From positions 1 through 49,166 of the forward strand of contig NZ_KB895471.1 in the NCBI RefSeq assembly GCF_000374865.1: 49,166 bases of DNA. Reading direction: 5' to 3'. A program made the translations under genes and the position numbers. Under the pieces are notes generated by a model, which searched no databases, was not told the origin of the DNA, and saw nothing but the letters and a program-made list of their open reading frames with translations. Positions 15,154 to 22,454 of the stretch are shown here, piece by piece. How positions within the stretch are numbered: the first letter of the stretch is position 1; every line of letters starts with the position of its first letter. Origin of the DNA: Arthrobacter sp. 135MFCol5.1 (GTDB lineage: Bacteria; Actinomycetota; Actinomycetes; Actinomycetales; Micrococcaceae).

Positions 15154-16092
15154 CTACCGCCCAAGTGCGGCCAGGACACGGGCTTTGAACTCATGTTCAC
15201 GGAAGAGGTCGGCCCAGGTCAGGCGAAGGAAGGTCCAGCCATTCTCGGTGAGGTCCTTCTCGCGCTGCCGCTCCTGAAATAGCACCTCAGCCGTTGGCCG
15301 GTAGTCGAAGTACTTCGCTTTCCCGTCGAATTCGAGTGCCACCTTCTTGTCCTTCCAGGCGAAATCCAGCCGGTACCGGCCGACACGAGTTGCTACCAAC
15401 ACCTGGGGCTCCGGCAGGGGAAGTTTCAGCCGCATCAGGAGTTCCCGGGTCAGTGTTTCGCCGGCTGACTCCGAACGTGGATCTGCATGGTTAAGGGCGC
15501 GCCGGAGGGTCCGGATCCCGCGGCGCCCCTCCAGCCCCTCGGCCATGCTTTCGAGGAGGGTTTTGTCGGCCCCAAGCCGGAGGGCATGATCGGTCAGTAC
15601 CAGTGCCTGGCGGTAACCCAGCATCATGGCGCAATCAACTACCGTCCGCTCCAGCGAGGTCACCCTGAGGCCGCCGAGGGTGACCACCTCCGACGCTGTC
15701 CACGGCCGGGTATGGCCTTGGACATCCTTGCCGAGCCGCTCGCTGGAAGGATTCCGCGGCAGCAGAAGGTGGATCGTGTCATCGACTGCCCACAGGTGCA
15801 GAGCGTGCATCCGGGCCGCAGAGGTATGGCTGTACACATAGCCGCCCGATGAGGTGGTCAGCGTCCCGTGCGCGTGCGCGCGAATCAACTGCTTGCTGCG
15901 GACGGGACTTGTCTGCTTCTCCCACAGCTCGGCGCGGATGTAGCAGCCGTGGCGAAGCCGTACCAGCTTCCCGTGGAGGACCAATGCCTTGATGGCCCGG
16001 GAATTGAGGCCGCTCTCGTGCAACTGCGCCGTCCGCCATAGGTTGCCGGTGCTCGGAAGGGAGGGGAGACGGAAAGGCGGCTGGAGTGTCAT
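15154..16092 (-). CDS. AbiEi-like winged helix fused to DUF559 (Vsr-like) nuclease domain
   Basis: A 312-residue protein (from the ATG at 16092; a longer frame reaches 16119). The N-terminal part (about 12-60) resembles the AbiEi antitoxin winged helix. The C-terminal part (about 215-312) is DUF559-like, related to Vsr/PD-(D/E)XK endonucleases, with RLDFAW, then ALEFDGKAKYF, then ERQREKDLTENGW. The acidic residues and Lys expected of the nuclease core are present. Proteins of this build are widespread and often multicopy in actinobacteria without an assigned function. No AbiEii toxin gene is next to it, so a classical type IV toxin-antitoxin pair is not supported. Family-2 palindromic elements lie on both sides (15052-15133 and 16181-16257). 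Confidence 0.8.
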   Translation of the reverse strand: MTLQPPFRLPSLPSTGNLWRTAQLHESGLNSRAIKALVLHGKLVRLRHGCYIRAELWEKQTSPVRSKQLIRAHAHGTLTTSSGGYVYSHTSAARMHALHLWAVDDTIHLLLPRNPSSERLGKDVQGHTRPWTASEVVTLGGLRVTSLERTVVDCAMMLGYRQALVLTDHALRLGADKTLLESMAEGLEGRRGIRTLRRALNHADPRSESAGETLTRELLMRLKLPLPEPQVLVATRVGRYRLDFAWKDKKVALEFDGKAKYFDYRPTAEVLFQERQREKDLTENGWTFLRLTWADLFREHEFKARVLAALGR

Positions 16093-16180
16093 CCGGACAG
16101 GATCCTGCCGCTGCGGCAACTCAGGAAGGCGCCGCCGTCGTCATGTGGAAAACCTGCCAGGGCCGCCCTGCCTCCCGGGC

Positions 16181-16257
16181 TCGCCGCAAGCCGTCCGGAT
16201 CGCCGGAAGCCGTCCGGATCGCCGCAACGTTCCGGCGATCCGGCAGCTCTCCGGCGA
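16181..16257. repeat. 19-bp periodic inverted repeat (family 2, element 3, richest copy)
   Basis: Three left copies start at 16181, 16200 and 16219, each 19 bp apart. The first two full 19-mers (TCGCCGCAAGCCGTCCGGA and its variant) differ at one base. Two right copies CCGGCGA start at 16232 and 16251, again 19 bp apart; the centre spacing is 13 bp as in the other elements. Arms CCGGATCGCCGGAA (16195-16208) and TTCCGGCGATCCGG (16230-16243) pair perfectly over 14 bp. It lies upstream of the DUF559 gene and after the dienelactone hydrolase gene. Confidence 0.92.
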
Positions 16258-16278
16258 GTTCGACGGCGGCCGGCCGGG

Positions 16279-17028
16279 TCAGGCCTTCAGCGTCCCGTCC
16301 AGGAGGGCACGCAGCTCACGGAAATGGCGTTCCGTGGCTTCAGGGTGGAAGGCCGACGTGTCCGCCATCGTGTACCCGTGGGGAGCCCCGGTGTAGATGA
16401 CGTTGGACGCCTCCAAGCCCGCGTCCCGCAGCGCGTCGCCCAAGCGGGCCACGGCGTCCGGGGCCATGCTCTTGTCGTTGTCGGCGTGGCCGAACACGAA
16501 GCGGGCCCGTGCGTTCCCCAGCCCACGGTGCGGGCTGTCCGGCTCGTCCGTGGCCAGGCCGCCGCCGTGGAAGCCACCGCAGGCTGCCACTACCTCGGGG
16601 TGCGCAGTGGCGGTCCGGACGGCAAGTCGGGCGCCCATGCAGTAGCCGGTGGTTCCGATGGGGCCGGGGGCAACGCCGTCGAGCCCGGCCAGCGCGGCAA
16701 CCCACGCATCGATGTCCGGCAGCGCCTTGTCCGACGTCAGGTGCCCGACCCGCGGGAACGCCGCCTTGCCGGCCGCTTCCCGGCCTTCCTGGGTGGACAT
16801 GTCAACGGCCGGGGCCAGCTGCTCCACGGTTCCGTCCCGGTAGAAGACGTTGGGGGCCAGCACCACGTAGCCCCAGTCCGCGATGCGCTGCGCCATCTCC
16901 TCGATGCGGGGGCGCAGGCCAAAGGCGTCCATGTAAAGGATCACGCCGGGGAACGGGCCGGTTCCGCTGGACGGACGGGCGACAAGGGCTTCGGCAGGGC
17001 CTGCTGCGGCCTGGATCTCAATGAGCAT
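16279..17028 (-). CDS. Dienelactone hydrolase family protein
   Basis: Alpha/beta hydrolase of 249 residues, near the usual 230-250. The nucleophile elbow reads GYCMGA with Cys130, as in true dienelactone hydrolases rather than the Ser of esterases. The later Asp in FGHADNDKSM and the His in GAPHGYTM complete the triad. True family members open dienelactones in chlorocatechol breakdown; many homologues have other or unknown substrates, and no catechol pathway genes are near. The start at 17028 has no strong ribosome-binding site. It lies 35 bp downstream of tgt on the same strand, so co-transcription is possible without a functional link. Confidence 0.9.
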   Translation of the reverse strand: MLIEIQAAAGPAEALVARPSSGTGPFPGVILYMDAFGLRPRIEEMAQRIADWGYVVLAPNVFYRDGTVEQLAPAVDMSTQEGREAAGKAAFPRVGHLTSDKALPDIDAWVAALAGLDGVAPGPIGTTGYCMGARLAVRTATAHPEVVAACGGFHGGGLATDEPDSPHRGLGNARARFVFGHADNDKSMAPDAVARLGDALRDAGLEASNVIYTGAPHGYTMADTSAFHPEATERHFRELRALLDGTLKA

Positions 17029-17063
17029 CTGGTCAGGATAGCGGAGGCTGCCGGGAGCAACGC

Positions 17064-18362
17064 TCAGGAGTAGTACCGGCCCAGGGTTTCCGCCTTGAAG
17101 TCGAAGAACGTGCCGGACTCGATGGCCAGCCGGGCGTCGTCCACCATCTTCACCACGAACCGCTCGTTGTGGATGGAGATGAGGGTGGCGGACACCATTT
17201 CCTTGGCCTTGAACAGGTGGTGGATGTATGCCCGGGAGTAGTTGGCACACGTGTAGCAGTCGCAGCCTTCCTGCAGGGGCCCGAAATCGCGCTTGTATTT
17301 GGCACCGGAAAGGTTGAACCGGCCGTAGGGCGTGTAGAAGGCCGAGTTCCGGGCCACGCGGGTGGGGGAGACGCAGTCGAAAGTATCGGCGCCGTTTTCG
17401 ATGGCCGTAAAGATGTCGTCCGGCTCGGAAATCCCCAGCAGGTGGCGCGGCTTGTCCTTCGGCAGTTCCTCGTTGCACCAGCGGACGATCGTGCCCAGGT
17501 TCTCCTTCTCCAAGGCCCCGCCAATACCGAAACCGTCGAACGGCATGGCACCAAGGTCCCGGCACGCCTTCCGGCGGAGGTCCTCGTACTGTGCCCCCTG
17601 GATCACGCCGAACAGGGCTTGGTACGGCTTGCCCGCGCGGTCCTCCGTCAGGCGGAAGTGCTCCTCAATGCACCGCACCGCCCACAGCCGGGTGCGCTCC
17701 AGGGACTCTTCCTGGTAGCGGCGGGAATTCTGCAAGGTGGTGAGCTCGTCGAACGCGAACATGATGTCCGCGCCGATCTGGTGCTGGACCTGCATGGAAA
17801 TTTCCGGGGAGAAGCGGTGGCGGTCGCCATTGAGGTGGGATTTGAACCAGACACCGTCGTCATCGATGTGCGCCAGGCGCTCCTTGCCGGGGGCCACGGC
17901 GTCATCCGGGCCGGGTGCGCCCGCGGCAGCAACAGTCTTCATGTCGATGACCTTCTTGAACCCGGACCCCAGGCTCATCACCTGGAAACCGCCGGAGTCC
18001 GTGAACGTGGGACCGGACCAGTTCATGAAGGCGCCCAGGCCGCCGGCCTCGTCCAGGATGTCCGGGCCGGGCTGAAGGTACAGGTGGTAGGCATTGGCCA
18101 GCAGGGCCTGCGCGCCCAGGTCCGCCATCGATTCCGGCAGTACCGCCTTGACCGTTGCTTTGGTGCCGACGGCGATGAACGCCGGCGTCTGGATCTCACC
18201 GTGCGGGGTGGTGATGGTGCCGGTGCGGCCCAGGAACTCGCCGCCGTTTTCCCTTTCTTGGGCCGCTGACGGCGGGCAGGAGTCCGCCAGCCGCGTGCCT
18301 ACGGTGAAAGAGAACTGCGATTGGGTTTCAGGCAGGGCGAAGGCAGGGTTGGCAGGCACCAC
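17064..18362 (-). CDS. tgt: tRNA-guanine transglycosylase
   Basis: Exchanges guanine 34 for a queuine precursor in tRNAs with GUN anticodons. The 432-residue protein has TDSGGFQVMSLG (substrate base pocket), the nucleophile Asp329 in FDCVSPTRVARN, and the zinc site Cys367, Cys369, Cys372 and His398 with the exact CxCxxC-25-H spacing. A charged insert between about 150 and 180 (ending near WFKSHLNGDRHRFSPE) is typical of actinobacterial copies. The start is a GTG at 18362; no in-frame ATG lies before the conserved core. No queuosine biosynthesis genes (queC/D/E/F) are nearby, so the cell may salvage queuine or preQ bases; this is inference from a limited window. Confidence 0.97.
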   Translation of the reverse strand: MVPANPAFALPETQSQFSFTVGTRLADSCPPSAAQERENGGEFLGRTGTITTPHGEIQTPAFIAVGTKATVKAVLPESMADLGAQALLANAYHLYLQPGPDILDEAGGLGAFMNWSGPTFTDSGGFQVMSLGSGFKKVIDMKTVAAAGAPGPDDAVAPGKERLAHIDDDGVWFKSHLNGDRHRFSPEISMQVQHQIGADIMFAFDELTTLQNSRRYQEESLERTRLWAVRCIEEHFRLTEDRAGKPYQALFGVIQGAQYEDLRRKACRDLGAMPFDGFGIGGALEKENLGTIVRWCNEELPKDKPRHLLGISEPDDIFTAIENGADTFDCVSPTRVARNSAFYTPYGRFNLSGAKYKRDFGPLQEGCDCYTCANYSRAYIHHLFKAKEMVSATLISIHNERFVVKMVDDARLAIESGTFFDFKAETLGRYYS

Positions 18363-18425
18363 ACCAGTCTGCCAGCAAACCTTACGACGCCGGCAACCGG
18401 CCCCGGGCAGGCCGGCGGCGGAGCG

Positions 18426-19154
18426 TCAGCTGGCTGGGTCCGTCCCGGGGTAGTTGGCCTCCCGCCAAGAATCCCAGGCGGAACGCACGGCGTCGAAGGC
18501 TCCGGCGCCAAGGTCATAGGTGGAAACCACCACCAGCGAACCGTCGCCCTCCGCACGGACGTCCTTGATGGCAGGGTGGTCCGCAACCACCAGCAGCCCT
18601 TCGCCGTGCTCGGCGTAACTGTGCACGGTGAGGCCCACTTGGTGGCTGGTCCGGTACCAGACCTTGCCGCTGATTTCCTCCCCGGTATCCAAGGTGACCT
18701 GGTACGGCTCGCCCGGGGCCGGGAGGTCCTTCAGCCCGAGTTTTTCGATGGCCGAACCCTTCCCGTCCGTCAGATGCAGGAACAGGGTGTGCCGCTTGCC
18801 GTGCGGATGGCGTTCCAGGGCGAAGCGGAGCTGCTGCAGGAACGTCAGCCACCCCTGGGTGATGTCCTCGTCCCAGGCCGCCCACTCGGAATCGTGGTCC
18901 AGCGCCCCGCGCGTGACGCTGACCCTGGTACCTTCCGGCACCGGGTGGAGTTCGAAAGTGTCCCCGCCGTGCACCGTCAGGCTGGTATGGTCCGCGGATT
19001 CCTGTTCGTCGCCGGAGAAATAGATCTGCTTGATCTCGGACTCCAGGTCCTCGGCCTGCCAGCCGTGCCACTGGGCCACCTTGGACGGTTCACGCAGCAT
19101 GGTCCAGACCTGCGGCGCGTCGGCGTTGATCACTACGCTGAGATTGTTCGTCAT
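18426..19154 (-). CDS. SRPBCC (START/AHSA1-like) domain protein
   Basis: A 242-residue protein. The N-terminal 140 residues look like the SRPBCC fold: an opening beta strand LSVVINADAPQVWTMLREPS, central strands with GDTFELHPVPEGTRVSVTRG, and a long C-terminal helix WLTFLQQLRFALERHPHG, the pattern of activator-of-Hsp90-like proteins that bind hydrophobic ligands. The remaining 100 residues may be a second, degenerate domain of similar build (EPYQVTLDTGEEISGKVWYR). No function can be named. It stands alone between tgt and an unknown gene. Confidence 0.8.
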   Translation of the reverse strand: MTNNLSVVINADAPQVWTMLREPSKVAQWHGWQAEDLESEIKQIYFSGDEQESADHTSLTVHGGDTFELHPVPEGTRVSVTRGALDHDSEWAAWDEDITQGWLTFLQQLRFALERHPHGKRHTLFLHLTDGKGSAIEKLGLKDLPAPGEPYQVTLDTGEEISGKVWYRTSHQVGLTVHSYAEHGEGLLVVADHPAIKDVRAEGDGSLVVVSTYDLGAGAFDAVRSAWDSWREANYPGTDPAS

Positions 19155-19226
19155 AGCCCCGAATGTACAACTCCGGCTACGCCCCGGGTAGGGGGAATTT
19201 TTACCGCCGGAGGGTCGCCGCCGGGC

Positions 19227-20246
19227 TCAGGCTCGGACTGCCTCCAGCTCGTTGCTGATGCGCCGTTCAAGTTCGGTCATGCCGATGGTTTCCGAACCGC
19301 CGTGGGCACGCAGGAACAGCAGGGACTCCAGCCGCAGGAGCCGCCATTCGCGTTCTGCGTCGTGGTTGGAGTTGTCGATCGAGCGGAAGATTTCCTTGTC
19401 GTACAGGTTGGGCTCGTTGAGTGAACGCTGCCGAACCTTGGCCGCCATGCGCGCCTTGAACGGATCCGTTTCCTGGTTTTCCGGGGTACGGATCAGTCTC
19501 TCGTAGACCTCGGCGCGTTTATCCTGGCCGTCCTGCCGGCAAATGTAGCTGGCCAGTGCCAGGGATGCTTCCACGGAGGTCCACCGGCCCGGGTTGCCGT
19601 CGTAGGGCAGCACAGTGAGGAGGTCCGCGACGGACAGCGCGGCGTCTGCGTCCTTGAGCGTGACGAACAGTTCGTGCGCGAGGTCGCTGAGGTCCTTCAG
19701 GCAGCTGCCGGACTTGAAGTTGACCCCTTTGGACAGCCGGTCGGCCAGGAGCAGGACACCCTCCGCATCCGGGTGGGCCTCGGCGGCGGCTTCCACCACG
19801 GACTCAGGGGTGCCGGCCGGCGCCGGGATGAGCGCGAGCTCCTCCTCGCTTGGCCCGGTTGCCGCGGGCGGCGCGGGCGGCAGCGGGGGAAGGACGACGG
19901 CGGGCGCCACCGCAATGGGGCCCGTCCCGGCCGCCGGCTGGGCCGGCGCGGCTCCCGCCTCGGGCAAAGGTGCGGCCTCTGGAAGGTCCGCCGGCAGCGG
20001 AAGCTGCGTGACGTCGTCGTGCGCTCCATCCACAACGGTGACCGTGGCGCCCACGGCAACCCTCAGCGTTCCGCCGCCGGAAAGGCTCGCCAGAACCAGG
20101 GCCGGGGAGCCGTAGTCGTCCCGCTCAAGCTCCACCTGGTCGATTTCGGCGGTGCGTTGGCCGTCCGGAAGGAGGATGTGGGTGCCGGTGGTCAGAGATC
20201 CAGCCTGCTGTTCACGGTGGTGCCTGGCGGCTGGTGTTTCGGTCAT
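19227..20246 (-). CDS. Conserved protein of unknown function, beta domain + Pro/Ala linker + helical domain
   Basis: I do not recognise a named family. The 339 residues split into three parts. Residues about 15-75 look like a small beta-barrel (GTHILLPDGQRTAEIDQVEL, then VTVVDG). Residues 76-150 form a Pro/Ala-rich, low-complexity linker. Residues 150-339 are helical and soluble, with TPR-like spacing (AADAL/VADLLTVLPYDGNPGRW, ASYICRQDGQDKRAEVYERL). The layout suggests an adaptor or regulatory protein. The start at 20246 follows a GGAGTCC-like site. No operon partner is evident. Confidence 0.72.
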   Translation of the reverse strand: MTETPAARHHREQQAGSLTTGTHILLPDGQRTAEIDQVELERDDYGSPALVLASLSGGGTLRVAVGATVTVVDGAHDDVTQLPLPADLPEAAPLPEAGAAPAQPAAGTGPIAVAPAVVLPPLPPAPPAATGPSEEELALIPAPAGTPESVVEAAAEAHPDAEGVLLLADRLSKGVNFKSGSCLKDLSDLAHELFVTLKDADAALSVADLLTVLPYDGNPGRWTSVEASLALASYICRQDGQDKRAEVYERLIRTPENQETDPFKARMAAKVRQRSLNEPNLYDKEIFRSIDNSNHDAEREWRLLRLESLLFLRAHGGSETIGMTELERRISNELEAVRA

Positions 20247-20334
20247 GGGAGTCCTTAAGTTCTCTTGCGGTCCGCCCTACAGTCTACAAAGCCGGGCACC
20301 TAAAACCGGGGACCCCCACGTCCCGGCGGGGTGG

Positions 20335-20874
20335 TCAGAAGCCCACGCCTGCGAAGGCCAGGGCCTGCCGGATGAGGCCGCCGCGGCCGCCGGAAAACTC
20401 CATCTGGACGCCCGGGCTGAGCACTTCTTCCGGGGTCATCCACGTCAGTTCCAGGGCGTCCTGGCGGGGTTCGCACTCGCCCGTGACCGGGATGATGTAC
20501 GCCAGCGACACGGCGTGTTGCCGCTCGTCGGTGAACCCTGTCTGGGACGGTGCCGGAAAGTATTCGGCCACCGTGAACGGCACCGGGCTGAGGGGAAGCT
20601 GGGGGAAGGCGAGGGGGCCCAGGTCCTTTTCCATGTGCCGCAGCAGGGCGGCGCGGATGGTCTCGCGGTAGATGACCCGGCCGGACACCAGGGAACGAAC
20701 CATGGTCCCGTCGGCATCGGCCTGCAGCAGTGTTCCCACCTCGTTGACGTAGCCCAGCGGGTCCAGCCTGACCGGAACTGCCTCCACGTAGACCATGGGC
20801 AGCCGCCCGCGCGCCTCAAAGAGGTCTTCTTCGGAGAGCCAGCCGGGATTCGGGTCAGGTGTGCGCACGTTCAT
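20335..20874 (-). CDS. NUDIX-fold protein (DUF4916-like) with degenerate Nudix box
   Basis: A 179-residue protein of the DUF4916/NUDIX-like group common in actinobacteria. At the Nudix box position the spacing is kept (Gly65-x5-Glu71-x7-Arg79-x6-Gly86), but the catalytic REUxEE part reads Arg-His-Met-Glu-Lys-Asp. The metal-binding Glu pair is therefore Lys83-Asp84 and the Arg-Glu is Arg-His, so ordinary pyrophosphohydrolase activity is doubtful. The C-terminal ALELTWMTPEEVL resembles NUDIX tails. It lies 9 bp downstream of the VOC protein gene, so the two probably form an operon. Confidence 0.82.
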   Translation of the reverse strand: MNVRTPDPNPGWLSEEDLFEARGRLPMVYVEAVPVRLDPLGYVNEVGTLLQADADGTMVRSLVSGRVIYRETIRAALLRHMEKDLGPLAFPQLPLSPVPFTVAEYFPAPSQTGFTDERQHAVSLAYIIPVTGECEPRQDALELTWMTPEEVLSPGVQMEFSGGRGGLIRQALAFAGVGF

Positions 20875-20883
20875 GGTTAAGTT

Positions 20884-21612
20884 CTACCCCATGGGGCGGC
20901 GCTCCGAGATCCAGACGGTGGCGGGCGCGCTGGGGCTGCCCGCGTCCGGATTGGCAACGTGGAGGGTGCTTCCGAAGGCCTCCTCGGTGATGCCGGCGGC
21001 GATCCCGGCGGCCGCGAGGCGCTCCCGCAACGGTTCCAGGGGGCCGCCGTACTCGAAGCCCAGGCCGGAGCGGGACGGCCCGGACGCCGCCCGAACCAGC
21101 AGGACGCCGCCGTTCTTGGCCGTGAAGTCGGCGGTTTCGTCGTCGTCGGGCACGGGCCGCGGCCGCGCCCCGATATGCAGCATGGTGCGGACGGCAGCTT
21201 CCGGATCTGCGGTGTACCAGACGGCGACCACGGCCAGGGCGGGGTCGGCGTCGGCGCACTGGGCGCCGTGGACGGCCTTGTCGGCCAGGAAACTGAAGCC
21301 GTCCGGCGCGCTGATGCGGCAGGCTTCCCCGTGGTCGGCGGTGAGCAGTTCCGCGGGCGCGGTTGCCTCTTCCTGTGCCGAGTCGTTGGTGCGGCGGGCG
21401 AATTCGGCGACATCGCCCACTTCCACCGCAAAAACGGTGCGGCCGTCCTGCCCGGACCCGGCCTCCGCCCCATGGAGCGCCAGGCGGCCGGACGCGGAAT
21501 CGAAGACCTGCCAGCCGCCGTCGTCCTCTGTTTGTGCCATCCCCAGTACGGTAAGGAACTGCTTCCAGGTGTCGGTGCGCGAGGTGAAGTGGACGGGGCG
21601 GACTCGGAGCAT
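20884..21612 (-). CDS. VOC-superfamily (glyoxalase/bleomycin-resistance-like) protein
   Basis: A 242-residue protein with two paired beta-alpha-beta modules of the vicinal-oxygen-chelate fold. The N-terminal module opens with RVRPVHFTSRTDTWKQFLTV and contains WQVFDSASGRLALHG. The C-terminal module runs from VVAVWYTADPEAAVRTML to VWISERRPMG. Metal ligands are not clearly conserved, so it may be a binding protein rather than an enzyme. The start at 21612 is supported by AAGGAC six bases upstream; a longer frame to 21663 would intrude into the divergent promoter. Probably co-transcribed with the NUDIX-like gene, and divergent from the YdeI-like gene. Confidence 0.83.
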   Translation of the reverse strand: MLRVRPVHFTSRTDTWKQFLTVLGMAQTEDDGGWQVFDSASGRLALHGAEAGSGQDGRTVFAVEVGDVAEFARRTNDSAQEEATAPAELLTADHGEACRISAPDGFSFLADKAVHGAQCADADPALAVVAVWYTADPEAAVRTMLHIGARPRPVPDDDETADFTAKNGGVLLVRAASGPSRSGLGFEYGGPLEPLRERLAAAGIAAGITEEAFGSTLHVANPDAGSPSAPATVWISERRPMG

Positions 21613-21720
21613 GGCGTTGTCCTTGGTGCTGGGTGGCGTGCGGCTGTATGGCCATGATGCCACGTGGCCGGCCGGTGCGCAGGGGCTTGTGGCAGGTCAT
21701 TTTCCCGGCAGAATGGGGCC

Positions 21721-22323
21721 ATGGCCGATGACCTCGAGGAACTGCTGGTGCCCGACGCCGCTGCCTGGCGCGCGTGGCTGGAAGCGAACCACAGCACCAG
21801 CCCCGGCGTCTGGCTGGTGCTGCATAAGAAGGGCGGCACGGTGACCGGCCTCGACTATCCGGCGGCCCTGGATGAGGCCCTGTGCTTTGGCTGGATCGAC
21901 GGGCAGCTCCGGCGCCGCGATGATGAAAGCTCGTTCCAGCGGATGACACCCCGGCGGCCCAGGAGTATCTGGTCCGCCCGGAACGTGGGACATGTCGCCC
22001 GGCTGGAAGCGGAGGGAAAAATGACCGACGCCGGCAGGGCGGCAGTTGCCGCGGCCAAGGCGGACGGCCGCTGGGAAGCAGCCTACGGCGGCCAGGCCGA
22101 CGTGGAGGTCCCCCCGGACCTTGCGGCAGCGATCGCCGCGAACCCGGCCGCGCAGGAGATGTTCGATGTCCTGACCAAGACCAACCTGTTCGCCCTGGTG
22201 TTCCGGACCAACACGGCCAAGCAGGCAGCCACCCGGGAACGCCGGATCGCCGCGTTCGTGGAGATGCTGGCACGGGGCGAGACGCCGTATCCGCAGAAGA
22301 AGCGCCCCGCAGGCCGTGACTAG
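21721..22323 (+). CDS. YdeI/OmpD-associated family protein
   Basis: A 200-residue soluble protein of the YdeI/OmpD-associated (bacteriocin-protection) family, whose biochemical role is not settled. Typical motifs are WLEANHSTSPGVWLVLHKKG, then LDEALCFGWIDGQLRRRDD and RMTPRRPRSIWSARNVGHV, followed by a C-terminal helical segment ending in ERRIAAFVEMLARGE. The start at 21721 follows GGGG; longer frames begin in the VOC promoter. It is divergent from the VOC gene with a 108-bp shared region in which I see no distinct operator. A hairpin 70 bp after the stop may end its transcript. Confidence 0.87.
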   Translation: MADDLEELLVPDAAAWRAWLEANHSTSPGVWLVLHKKGGTVTGLDYPAALDEALCFGWIDGQLRRRDDESSFQRMTPRRPRSIWSARNVGHVARLEAEGKMTDAGRAAVAAAKADGRWEAAYGGQADVEVPPDLAAAIAANPAAQEMFDVLTKTNLFALVFRTNTAKQAATRERRIAAFVEMLARGETPYPQKKRPAGRD

Positions 22324-22395
22324 CTGCGGCCGCATGACGCGCCGGATTCGGCTCCGGGCGGCCCGCCGGGTAAAATTGACGGTTCACTTGCGCTG

Positions 22396-22424
22396 GTGCC
22401 GTTCCCCGACCCGGGGGACGGCAC
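22396..22424 (+). terminator. 12-bp hairpin between ydeI-like gene and GH32 gene
   Basis: Arms 22396-22407 and 22413-22424 pair over 12 bp with one G-T wobble and a 5-nt loop. It lies 30 bp before the GH32 start and after a TAAAAT box at 22371-22376. It is either the ydeI-like gene terminator or a structure in the GH32 leader. Confidence 0.5.
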
Positions 22425-22454
22425 TTGTGCGTTCAGCGACGGATCGATTACCCC

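Noticed and set aside
15154..16092. Type IV toxin-antitoxin system (AbiEi/AbiEii)
   Set aside because: Only an AbiEi-like winged helix is present, fused to a nuclease-like domain; no AbiEii nucleotidyltransferase gene is adjacent.
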